DNA from: Blasia pusilla
Taxonomy: Eukaryota; Marchantiophyta; Marchantiopsida; Blasiales
Assembly: GCA_050084515.1 (NCBI GenBank)
Contig: CM114273.1
Coordinates: forward strand, 23,436,001 to 23,500,000
DNA: 64,000 nucleotides
Direction of reading: 5' to 3'
Part shown: piece by piece, positions 46,550 to 57,189 of the stretch
Layout: every line of letters begins with the position of its first letter
Numbering within the stretch: the first letter of the stretch is position 1
The notes under the pieces: generated by a model
Told to the model about the DNA's origin: nothing
What the model saw: only the letters and a program-made list of their open reading frames with translations
Database searches by the model: none
Made by a program: the position numbers and the translations under genes

Positions 46550-47130
46550 TCATCAAAATTTTAGGATTATTGCAGAGGTAATATGTATAAAGAAGCTTTA
46601 ATAGATTGAAAAACATGGATGAAGTGCTCAAAACCTTATAGAAATAATGAACTTGGGAGTTTGTTAATCATACATTTGGGAGAAAGGTAATTGGATGTAA
46701 ATGAATGTTTATGTTGAAGAAACATTGATATGGCAATTTTAGTAGATATAAAGGCTAGGTTAGTAGCCAAGGGATATCCACAAGAATTTAACTTGTATAA
46801 TGTGAAATATCTACTCCTACATCCAAGATGATGACATTCAAATTAAAAAAAAATTGTGATTAAAAAGCATTTGATCATTGAATATATTAAGTAAAATTTC
46901 AAGAATGTTGTCTTAATGCCATTGGATATTTTTTTGAAGAAAGTCTAAATCTTAACTTTATATATGAGCATTCAAATATTCTTCTCTAGTTTGTAAGGGA
47001 ATCAACTTTATGAACTTAAACTCGTTCTAAGAGCTTGATACGGTAAGATTGATAAATTTCTTAAGACTCAAAGGATTTCAATTTTGTAATTTAGATTCAT
47101 TTATCATACATTTTCAAGGTTAAGATGCAA
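46550..47130 (+). pseudogene. Ty1/copia pol remnant (RT N-terminal part)
   Basis: Reading across frames gives TWEFV...GRKVIGCK..MF (about 46640-46710), then RYK.RLVAKGYPQEF (about 46740-46790), then LYELKLVLRA.YGKIDKFLKTQ (about 47010-47085). This order is the start of copia reverse transcriptase: 'WxLVxLPxGKKxIGCKWVFK', 'RYKARLVAKGYxQ', 'VxxLxKALYGLKQAPRAWY'. Many stops and indels mark it as old. A later piece of copia pol lies at 53150-53620. Confidence 0.8.
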
Positions 47131-49555
47131 TTTTATTGAGGGTTTCTGGGATATTTCATAGTCATACTTAGAGAAGGTCAATACAAATCATCTGAGAGTA
47201 TATGCATACATCGTCGTTCATCCCGCTCGTTGTCTTATAATGTAAAAATGAGTCTTCAGTGCTTTGTTGCGTGCCAAAGCCAATAGGATTTTGAGGCAAG
47301 GGGTGAAGCCATGTGGGATGCCACTATACCTTTGAGTTCCCAATTTTTGTACTCATGATGGTTCTTCCATCCCCATTTGTTTGACCTTTGTTTTCCATTT
47401 CACGAAATGACAAACTCTAGAAAGTTGTCCTTCCTTTTGAATAGAAAATAATTCCATACTTAGAATGCCTCTTAATTTGGCCACTTAGACTTATAAGGTT
47501 TTTTTTTTTATATGGTGTGTATCTTTAGATTAGAGGAGAAAATGCTTTCTTATGAGAGGACTTGCTTGTTGGTACATTCATATGGTATCTTAGGACAAGA
47601 CTAAGTGTAGGTTTATAGAGAGAAAAAAAATATTTAAAAGTAGTCAAGAAGTTTATAGCTTGTTCATCACAGATAATATATGCATAGAAGTCACCATGGT
47701 ATATTCCATAGACCCAAGGGAAATTATAATCTCAATCAAAGTTACTTTTAGCCCATCTTTAGATATCTTAGTTCTTAAGTACTTCTTACAACAAGGCAAT
47801 GTTGGTCTGTAGAGGCATGAATTCTCTTGAGCTAGAGTGGGCTTGGATAAATATCTTGATTATTTGGATATGAGGATGTGTTGATTTCATTCTCTTGTAA
47901 CTTTTTTGGAAGCATTGTCTATATACTTGAATATTAAATCTCTAGAAATTACAAACTCGAAAAGGATTACACTCTCATACTCTCACAAAAAAAAAGAGCT
48001 AGCTTGCATAAATATAAAGAATGAGAACGTGCCTACTCTTTATGTGTAAAGGTAGGAACAGAAAGTCCTTGTGCTAGAATCCTCATATAAGGCTTATCAG
48101 TTTATCCTAGATAATGATATACTTTTGTTTGTATAGAGGTGACCAAAAAAACCAACACATCATCGTGGAAATTATAGGGTGCAAACTTTGATATAATTTC
48201 AACACAATAGTGCTTACTTTCAAATTGATTTAGCGTCAAACAATATGTTTTGTTGATATTGATTTTTCATATCAATTAACTTTCAAAGGTAATTACATAC
48301 ATTCAAATTTATATATTCAATCCATAAATGACATCATAAAGATAAATTATATTTTGATTAATATGAAATTGATGTGATACAATTGCAAGTTTTGTAATGA
48401 TGTTACTTTCTAACTTTCTAACTTCTCACTCTAAATATCATCGTACTACATTATATAAGCTATCTTGATTTTGGGAGTATGCCAACAAAATCTAGTATCT
48501 CAAAGCTAAATCTACACTTTTATGAGTTTTTTCATGATATATATAGTTGAGCAAGAGTATGTAGTAGGCCTCACTAGGAAGGCTATGTGTGTAGTTAGTT
48601 AGGTGTGGAGGGAGCAAGAGTAATATGGTGATCTTACTTGGTGACTTCTATGCACAAGTCACCATTTGGGGCTTTCTTCAAATCTTCTTCGAGGTTTTTG
48701 ATTTGTTAGGAGCCTCTTGTGTAGGTTGAGGTGACCCATATGTACAAGTCACCTTCTTGAAGCCTTAGGATCCTTAATAGAGTATATCCCAAGTGGAGGC
48801 TTGGAGAACCTCATCTTTCCATAGTTGAGCCTTCCAAGTATACACTAGGCTAGGTTAGGATGGTGCCAACATGCATTAGACTTTGATTCCCTCATGTTGA
48901 GGGTGGGTTTGGCTTGATTATTGTTCAGTGTTATGGAAGAGTAATGTTTTTCCCATCTTATTTCCAATATGAAAAATTCATGCATTCCTTGAATTAATTG
49001 TTTGCACATTATTGGTGTAGATTTATTTGTCATCGGGAAATATCTGCATGATTGGTTGTTAGATTGCATATTGGTAATTGACTGAGGGAGTTTTGCATGT
49101 GAGTGTGCCATTCTTAGAATTTGTAAGAGAAGATAGGTGATAGAATTGATTTTAGGTAAGGAATGGGCTTATGAAAGTAGTTGATGGATCCAAAAAAAAG
49201 CCCTAGTTTTTTGGTGTGCCAAAGTTCAAGGATTGAATATTTCTTAAGGTTTTCATGAGTGATGAGGTAGTTGATTTCCCATGTGACTACGTAAGAGAAG
49301 AGGATTCAAATCAATTTAGTACATAGTATATGAGTTTGTGCGTGTTTGTAAGGCTACTCATGGTGATGTGAGCATAGAAAATCAAAAGATCAAGAGTGAC
49401 TTTAGTTCATGTACATAATTTAAGATGAATTTTGTTCAGTTGAACTCGGAAGGTGGGCTAAGAAATTATAAAAATTACCATATTTCATGCCCAAAATGGA
49501 TGTGTAAGGATTGATACATCAAAATTTGCGATTAGTGGTGTGTTGAACCAAGTGA
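47131..49555. other. AT-rich DNA between copia and gypsy remnants
   Basis: No gene. It may include the LTR and gag of the following gypsy element, but no LTR ends were recognised. One 88-codon antisense open stretch at 48845-49111 has no match I know. Confidence 0.35.
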
Positions 49556-49559
49556 GTTA

Positions 49560-51260
49560 ATCAATCTCTTATACGCTAGCTTAGTGGGAGAACATGCAAT
49601 TGGTCAATTCATGCATGAGAGGGAGATGTATATGGTGATTTATTACTTGAAGAAGTGAGAAGTGTATTTGCTACATGGTCTCCACTTTAAGGTTTATATC
49701 GAAAATGTCACTTGCAAATATTTTGCAAGTTAACAAGAGCTATCATTTGAAAAACTTTGTTGGAAAGAATACTTAGCAAGATTCGGTATCAAAATCGTTT
49801 ATAAGCTAGGAAAGGAGAATGTGGTAGTAAAGGCCTTGAGTATGTGGGAGTAATACTTAAGAGGAACTTGGGTATGGAAATCAATTGGAGAGACTTGATG
49901 AGGTCGACCTACCAAGACGATGAAATGGCCTAGGGACGATTAGCTGCACTGAAAAAGGGAGAAATTATGAGGTATGTTGCCTTCAAAGATAGTGTTTTAA
50001 AATGGAGCACTGAAGGGTATATGTTTCTAAGAGTTTAAGGACCAAGGTTCTCAAGATTCATCATGGTGTACTTCAGGTTATGCATCCAAGTCATATGGCA
50101 ACTCTAAAGATTTTCAAGAAGAATTTGTATTGGCCATCTTAAGACAAGAATACCATTAAGTATCTCAAATAAAATTTTCCCCAAAAGAAACATATAGAAT
50201 ACGGAAAGAGGTCAGACTTCTTAAACCTTTTCCAATTTTTGATAGACCATGGGACAATGATGCTCGAGATGATGCTAGGGATTATTAGATTGATTGCATT
50301 GAAAAGATTGAACTTGATCATGGTTGTGGTAGATTAGTTTTGCAAGATAGAGTTTTCATTCTAATCCGAAACATGTTTACAATCTTGGGTATCACTCTTT
50401 TTTTCTATGATTGTGTCTTTAGACATGGGAGATAACCAAACAAGTTGGTATCTAATTGAGATACCAAGTTTTTCTCTAAGTTTTGGATGTGTCTACTTAA
50501 GGCATTAGCACTAGACATGCTCCTACATTCACATGACCATTCAAACATAATGGATCAAGCTAAGCAAGGAAACTTAGTGCTTGAGGAATGTCTACAAAAC
50601 TATGTTTTGGTAGATCAAATAAACTAGACAACTAAATTTTCCATGACAGAGTTCAAGTATAATAACTTTGCGCATTTAATGACACGATACACATTGCTTC
50701 TTTTGGTTATTGGGTTGAATCCCAAGAATCCAACATATTTCAAAGAACAAAAGGCACCTCAAGTGAGAATTCCCATGCCAATGGTGGAAGACTTCTTTGA
50801 GAAGTGGTTGTAGGACTACAAAGAGGCTTAATACTAGGAAGATGTCGCCAAGATATGAAGAACCTTTCATAATATTCAAAAAGGTTAAGGAGGTGTTGTA
50901 TCGATTGAGGTTGCCTTTGAAAATGAGAAGAGTTCATGATTCTTTCCATATAAAAAAACTAAATATATTTTTTGATGATCACGATCTATCTAGAAGAAGG
51001 ATGTTATGACCAGACTTGATCATAGTTGAGGACCAAGACAAATTTTAAGTTGAGACAATCATGGAGGCACATAAAGTCAAGAGAGGAAGAAGATTAGTAA
51101 AAAAGTGCAAAGTTTTATGGAAATTTCATGATTTTTGTGAGAGAACATAGGAACCGTGAAGAAATCTCACTTATGTTACAAAACTTGAAGAAAAATATAG
51201 ATTCAAGTAAACAATTGCAAAGAAGGTTGACGATATGATTGAAGTTTGGGGCATAGCTTG
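49560..51260 (+). pseudogene. Decayed Ty3/gypsy RNase H-integrase-chromodomain-like region
   Basis: RNase H traces: MYMVIYYLKK near 49630 and ARFGIKIVYKLGKENVVVKALS near 49780-49845, fitting 'IxYxPGKxNVVADALSR'. Integrase traces follow: NKLVSN.DTKFFSKFWMCLLKAL near 50430-50510 and FKYNNFAHLM near 50650-50680. Then the integrase C-terminal 'KMSPRYEEPFIIFKKVKEVLYRL...VHDSFHIKKL' near 50840-50970 and, further on, a VLWKFHDFCERT stretch near 51110-51150 like the chromodomain 'VLWxxHxxEEATWE' segment. All are broken by stops. RT is not seen upstream. Confidence 0.85.
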
Positions 51261-53145
51261 AGTTTAGTGAAATATTTTGAGGACCAAGTTTTGAAATTTC
51301 CAATGGGATCAATGGATGTTACTTGTGAATGTTGTATGTCTAGTATGTTTTGTTACATCAATGAGATTATGTGGATGAGCATGGTTTGCTACCAAAAATA
51401 TGGTCTAACTCTCTAAGTGTCATGCACTTAGTATAACCTAACACGCCAAGATATAGGTGGTGTAGGCTTAGGTATGTGTCTATAGAGTGGATTACGCTAA
51501 AACCCAAGGTGTTGGCAAATTCAACCCAAGGATTATCTTTGATATCATTAAGGGAGGGGGGGGGGGGGGGGGGGGGGGGAGAGAGGGGTCCAACTCAAGT
51601 TAACAAGAACATTGACTTACCTAAGTGGGGGAGAGCTATGAATAGTATTAGTTGAGTCTATGACGCCCACACTAGCGGAGATCCCGCAAGTGAGTCATGA
51701 CCATAGATCAAAGGTAAAGAGATCTAGATATAACCCATCAAAGTCAAAACCTAGACTAGCTAGTTGCAAGAGGAGAAAGGGCGGTAGAACCTAATGCGCG
51801 ATTTAATGCTACTTAAGATGGGTGCATGCCTTGAGACTAACCTTAAGAGAGGAGGGATGAAGCCACTTGCGAGGATGAGCATAAGGTAGGACACATGTAA
51901 TAACCTTGAGCCAAGTTCCAAGTGAAGGGCAATTAGCAAGGGAGATGGGAGTAGTCATGAAGGGAGAGTTGCCATAAGACAAGTCATGAAACATGAAGGG
52001 CGCAAGCGCTAAGTCAAACTTGAAATGCCAAATGGCGAGAGTCAAGATGAGCATTAGCCGTATGATACAAAAATGTGAGATAAGGTTTCAAGATGATTTT
52101 GGGGAAGTTAAGATGGGTAGAATGTGCGAGTGGATTCCCCTAATTAATCTTGGGGGCTAACTAGTCACACATAGGTTGGTGAGATACACACTACGTTTGG
52201 GTTGTGGTCCAAAATCAAGGGCCGGGGGTAGAGTTTGGGAAAGGTGGGATTAAACCTAGAGAAACCCATAAGTATCTAAAGGAAGGGATCCTCTCTCCCT
52301 ACTTACTCAAGTCTTTGAACAAGGAATTAAACATATTTTGTGTTTAGCCATGTTTCAAGTTTGATCTAAAGAACTGTTTAGGACGCACCTTGAGGAATTC
52401 ATCAATGTGCTCTCCTTTAAATGAGCAAATCAAGGAGATTGGTAAAGGCTTGGGGAATAGGTTGGGTCTTTGAGACTCAACCAAAGACTTTTTCTTGCAA
52501 GACTCAAGGTCGGGACTCTTCATAGGTTAGTGAGGAGAAGTAGAGGTAGAAATCTACAATGTGGTATTATCCTTCTACTAAGCACTTTTGTAAAAGTAGA
52601 GATGTGGTGTTCAATGAAACAAAGTCATAGTAGGAGAAACCATACTTTGATCAGATTATTAGCGTACCCATTGAATCAACCCAGAATCTAGGAAGGGATG
52701 ATTAAGGAACATCCTCCAACAACATCAATATAAGACAAAGAAGTAATCCACTCTTTAAATTCCTTTAAAGATGAAGTGAAATTTAAAGGGAGTGGGGATA
52801 GCGTTGGAGGCTAGGTACCAAAGGGTGAGGCAAGAGAGAGAGCAAGCAGGGGTCAAGGCAAGGTGAGGTGGGGCCGAGAGAGGTGAAGGGGGGGGGGGAG
52901 GGTTAGAATGTGAGAGACATGATTGGATGTGGGAAAAATTCCTGGACTGAAATTCCATCCATGGGCTAGACATGTCCAAGCCCAAGCCCAAGCCCATGGA
53001 CATGAACCTAGTCCATGTGCAACCGTTTTCTAGCCCCATGGATTTGAACATCCACATTATCCTTACTTTGTATGCAAATTGAGAAACACTAAAATTTATG
53101 GATTCAAACAAGGTACAAGAGCTTGCAGTTTGTATGGTAACATTA
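51261..53145. other. Decayed retrotransposon flank
   Basis: Possibly 3' LTR and further repeats of the gypsy remnant; no clear LTR borders. Purine-rich runs are frequent, including 'aaggggggggggagg' near 52890. No gene. Confidence 0.35.
51556..51579. repeat. Run of 24 G
   Basis: Twenty-four consecutive G preceded by 'aaggga' and followed by 'agagagg'. Homopolymer length of this kind is unreliable in assemblies. Confidence 0.9.
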
Positions 53146-53149
53146 GTGA

Positions 53150-53620
53150 GTTTCTAACGAACCTTCAATTTTAGGTTTATGATTAAGATTCTTCACTCTA
53201 TTTACAAAGATCAAGTTGATCGAATTCTAATTCAAATCATTATCTATGTTGATGATTTGATTGGAACTGATAGTTACAAGCAATTGATATAGAACATCAA
53301 AGTTCAAATGCAAGTAGAGTTTAAGTTGAACAATTTGGGAGAGCTCAAGTAATTACTTGATATAGAGTTGATGAAGGATTGAAGTCATATATGGCTATGT
53401 TGGTTCCAGAATGCTCGGAACAAGCTTTATAACTTTGCTTGTCAACGAACAATCCTATCTCGAATACTCATCCAATTCTCTCTCAAATTTTGAAGTTACA
53501 CAAATGGTTTGATGCAGATTGGGGAGGGAGCATCCTTGATAGAAAATCCACTTCCATATATGTATATGTATTGGTGGTGTTTTAGTAAGTAAAAAACCAT
53601 TTTTTGTTGTCAAAGTTGTG
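53150..53620 (+). pseudogene. Ty1/copia RT C-terminal part and RNase H remnant
   Basis: IIIYVDDLIGTDS near 53200-53270 carries the copia RT catalytic YVDD. FKLNNLGELK near 53320-53350 matches the 'FxMxDLGxLxYFLG' segment. WFDADWGGSILDRKSTS.YVYVLVV near 53510-53575 is the start of copia RNase H ('DADWAGxxxDRRSTSGYxxxLG'). Stops intervene. With 46550-47130 it could be one copia pol split by about 6 kb containing a gypsy element, or two separate copia fragments. Confidence 0.85.
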
Positions 53621-54408
53621 AATACAAACGAGTAACCATGGTAATATGTGAGTAAGTGTAGTTAAATAGTTTTCTTGTAGATTTATTCTTAGAATGTTCA
53701 AATCAAATTATCATATATGCAAATAACATCGATAACATTCATTTGAAAAAAATTCAATATTTGAAGTAATGAACAAACACACGGAGATGTTCGTGACTAC
53801 ATGATTTAAGCATGCAAACTAGACACATTAGTGCGAAACTCTTGAAAGGAAGAACTGTAAATAATATTTAGAGTCCTGAAATAAATCTTGCTTAAGAGTT
53901 TCAAATAGATAAGTCTTGCTTAAGGGTTTCAAATTTAGGAAAAAATTCATGCAATTGAAACGGAGGTTCTCACAAAGAAAATACCCAATCTTCTCTCAAT
54001 AATAGAAATTCCTGTTTGCAAATTATAAGACAAATGAACTCGTTTCCATGGAAATAGTTACCCAGGGACTTTCGGAAGAGATGAAGCTGGCTAGGGTGAA
54101 TTGCACAAAGGCATATGAGGCGTGTGCGGTCCGTCCGATCATCGCGTAGAGCCAGGTGTCGCCAGTCTTACGTGGCAGAAATTACAAGTGCCAGAGAGCC
54201 AATGGGCGGCGGAGTTCATTTCAGGCCTTATCCGACGCTTATCGCCCCATTGTTCGGCGTAATTTCCATGGCGACCCGACGACTGTGATCGAAACCTCAA
54301 GAGTGACTGGAATCGCTACTGATTTCGAATCTGCCGTGAGAGTCTTGCAGACTTGCATCGCTCATACAGCAACATCTATCGCCCAATCTCCGGTCGAGAA
54401 TTTTCGGG
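53621..54408 (+). promoter_or_regulatory. Upstream region of PsbTn
   Basis: The AT-rich part to about 54050 has no gene. From about 54100 GC rises up to the PsbTn start codon, so this part is probably promoter and 5' UTR. Upstream frames open here (from 54156) overlap the gene in other frames and look accidental. No light-responsive box can be named with confidence. Confidence 0.4.
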
Positions 54409-55416
54409 ATGGCGTCTCTTACCGTTGCAGTTACTGCCAATGTCGCGGCGTCGGCTTCCTCCATCGCAGGAACGCGCGTCACCGGCACATCCCGCCCTGC
54501 GACTGTTTCTACTGCCAAGGTTTGTGCGTTTTGGACTTTCATCGTGAATGATTTGTGCTTTTCTGACGGGCAGTGCGAATTGACCCCCTGGTCTCTCAGA
54601 GGTGGACCGTGAACTGGTCGAAATGGGACCGTGCGTTGCGCGAGGTGTCTTGGAATGTTCATGTCGAAGAGACAGTAATGATGTCTAAAGACTTGGGGGT
54701 TTAGTTTGCATACCGCCCTCTAGGAAAAGCTAGAGATTATGCACGATGAAGAGGTAAAGATATAGGGAGAGGGAGGCGCAATTTGAAGTGTTTCTGCAGG
54801 GTCGTAGCACGGATTCGGTTGCACTTGGCCCCCTCAATTCGTCCTCCTCCAGATCGCAAGTGTACTTCACGTCGTTGTGATGACAGTTCTCCTGCTGTCC
54901 CCTGTGCATCGGCATATGGCGAGACATCCAGGCGTATTGGATCTGTTAGCTCCATCCGTATTTTGAAGGCGTTGCTCTCCACGAGAAATAAACCCTAAAT
55001 GGTGTACTGCCGCAGCCAGTTGGAAAAAAACCACGGCTCCAAGCATTCATAGTTTTTTCTCTGTTCATCTACGTTGGCCCACCGCAGGGCCAGTGCTTCA
55101 TCGGAACTGCTTTTAGCGACTGAAGATCTCAATTATGTGCAGATACGGTGAGATGCATTCACCCTGATGGTTTAGAGCTGAGTGGTGCCTTTCTAAATTG
55201 CAGATGACCGCCATCAGGTGCGAGGCCAAGAGCGACGCCGAGGTAATGCAGAGGAGAGCAGTGGTGACCGCCGCAGCCGCCTCCGTGTTGGCGTTGGTGT
55301 CAGGCTCTGCTATGGCCGTTGTGGAGGAGGAGCCTAAGAAGGGAAGCAAGGCCGCGAAGCAGAAATACTCCAACATCTGCGTCTCCAACCCCACCGCCTC
55401 CGTCTGCCACGGTTAA
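54409..55416 (+). CDS. Photosystem II 5-kDa protein PsbTn, two exons
   Basis: PsbTn is a small nuclear-encoded photosystem II subunit located in the thylakoid lumen. Exons 54409-54519 and 55204-55416 join in phase 0 (GT-AG intron of 684 bp) to give 107 residues, close to the ~100 of the family. The first ~50 residues are a Ser/Thr/Ala-rich chloroplast transit peptide starting MASLTVAVTANVAAS. Then RRAVVTAAAASVLALVSGSAMA is a twin-arginine, hydrophobic lumen-targeting signal with an A-x-A cleavage site. The mature part, starting about VVEEEPKKGSKAAKQKY, ends with ICVSNPTASVC, the two conserved Cys that form a disulfide. The C-terminal HG replaces the RY or similar seen elsewhere. No lesion is seen. 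Confidence 0.93.
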
Positions 55417-57185
55417 GCGCTTCGCGCCTCGCCTTGCACGTGTAATTTTTATGTTCATTAGATAGACCGATAGATGACTGTCCCTCGCTCTTGTCGCAGG
55501 AGCACTGGTATGATTGGAACATGGGCTTTGTTTATATAAAACCGCTCGTCCTTTGCCGATTCACACCGTCCTGACCTATGCATTCGTTGCCCCCACGCGT
55601 CTCATGTTCTTCCGGTTTCTCCAATCTATGTGCTAATCTATCTATCTACTAGTTGGAGGATGCTCCTCCGTTTGACACGTGTCAATAGGTAAAGGTTTCT
55701 TTTTGTCACCTTAAGTGGGGGTCATAGGTAGAAAAACAAAACATTTAAATAGGATCTGTGCATCGTACGTTCCCTTCTCGGGCCCGAAATAGTCTTCCAT
55801 GGTAGGAGAAACCACACGAGTACCATTTAAGAATCTGCGCAAATGTGGATTTCATTCTACTGTTGCGTGCCTCCGTTCCCTCGAGCACGGGGATTTATCC
55901 TTGTAGTGGAGAGAGACAATGGAGGAGGATGTTATCCGTTGCTGCGTCATCACTCATGTCACCTTCACCCGCGAAGAAACAACCCTCAAGGAATTGTGCC
56001 TTTCATAGATGGTTTTCTCATACAATTTGAACTTTCTTCACCTTTTACGCTTAATTACTCTTCACATTGCCATGTCACGGGTGTAGAGTATTTTGTGCCA
56101 TCATTTGGAAGGCGTTTGGTTGTAGCATCATACCTCGCAACAATAGGAAGAGACACGAATCTGAAGTAGGACATAGTTTCACTTTTTGGTTTGGATGTAG
56201 TATCTTTGATCGCTAACTCCCCGAATTCCCTTGATTTTACGACTTCCTTTTTTGTCTATTCCCAGAATATGCCTTTTGGTATGTCTCGATCGAGGGCCTT
56301 TGTTACTACGATAGGCCGATTTTTCGATGGGTATCCAAATACAATTATTTTCGCCCATTCTTTGGTTTGGAAGTCTTGCGAGGGATTCTCTTTCATCCCA
56401 CTCTTACTCACGAGACCTGGAGGGGATAAAGAAGTTAAATACGTGAAGAAGATTATTTTTGGGGGAGAAATGGTTAGCTCACGATAAGATAGGTTTTTGC
56501 AGAGAGTTTATTCTTCCTAAGCTAATTTGTTTGAAGCTGAAAGGGTTTGTCCATGCTCAAATAAAGAAGACTACTAATTATTTGCCCGATGGATTGGGTG
56601 ACTATGGGGTGAGATGATTGGGAATGATAACCGACATGGAAGATACAACATGAAATTAGAGAACATCGATAAATAAAGTTTAATTTTTAGAAAAAGTAAA
56701 GAAAGAAATCGTTCTTTTATAATACATTAACTTGGCTCAAGACTATTCTCCACAGATTTTCTTTTATTAATTTGGAAAAATTAATCTGTCCCTTTTCCTA
56801 TCTTGTCTTTCAATAAAGAAAAGTAAGTCATTGAATTTGGTGAATATGTTTAATCCCATAAGGGGGATTAGAATTTTCCCCCAATAAAACTTGAAAGTTA
56901 AGAATAAATTAAATTGAAAATGTATTCTTAATTTGAAGAATAATTATTGTCCCATTAATTTCCTATTATCTTTTTCATTTTTTCCCAAAAGGAAATTAAT
57001 TTTCCCTCAACTAAACTTTATATTTTTTTTTACATTAACCTTGAAAAAATAATTTGAATTCTTCAAATGAAGAAAGATTAGAAACAATGAAAGAGACTAT
57101 AAAAATTTTAATCGGAGAAAATGTTTGAATTGAAGTTATTTATAAATAATTAAATAATTATCATGCACACATCCGATGAGAACAA
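55417..57185. other. 3' flank of PsbTn and AT-rich spacer
   Basis: A short (ATCT)n run is at 55636-55647. At 55649-55669 the plus strand reads CTAG-tt-GGAGGATGCTCCTCC. On the minus strand this is a perfect hairpin, two bases and CTAG before T, a candidate Helitron 3' end, followed on plus by 'gacacgtgtc'; the 5' end was not found. Open stretches at 55843-56487 have no recognisable domain. From about 56500 it is AT-rich. Confidence 0.4.
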
Positions 57186-57189
57186 TGTA

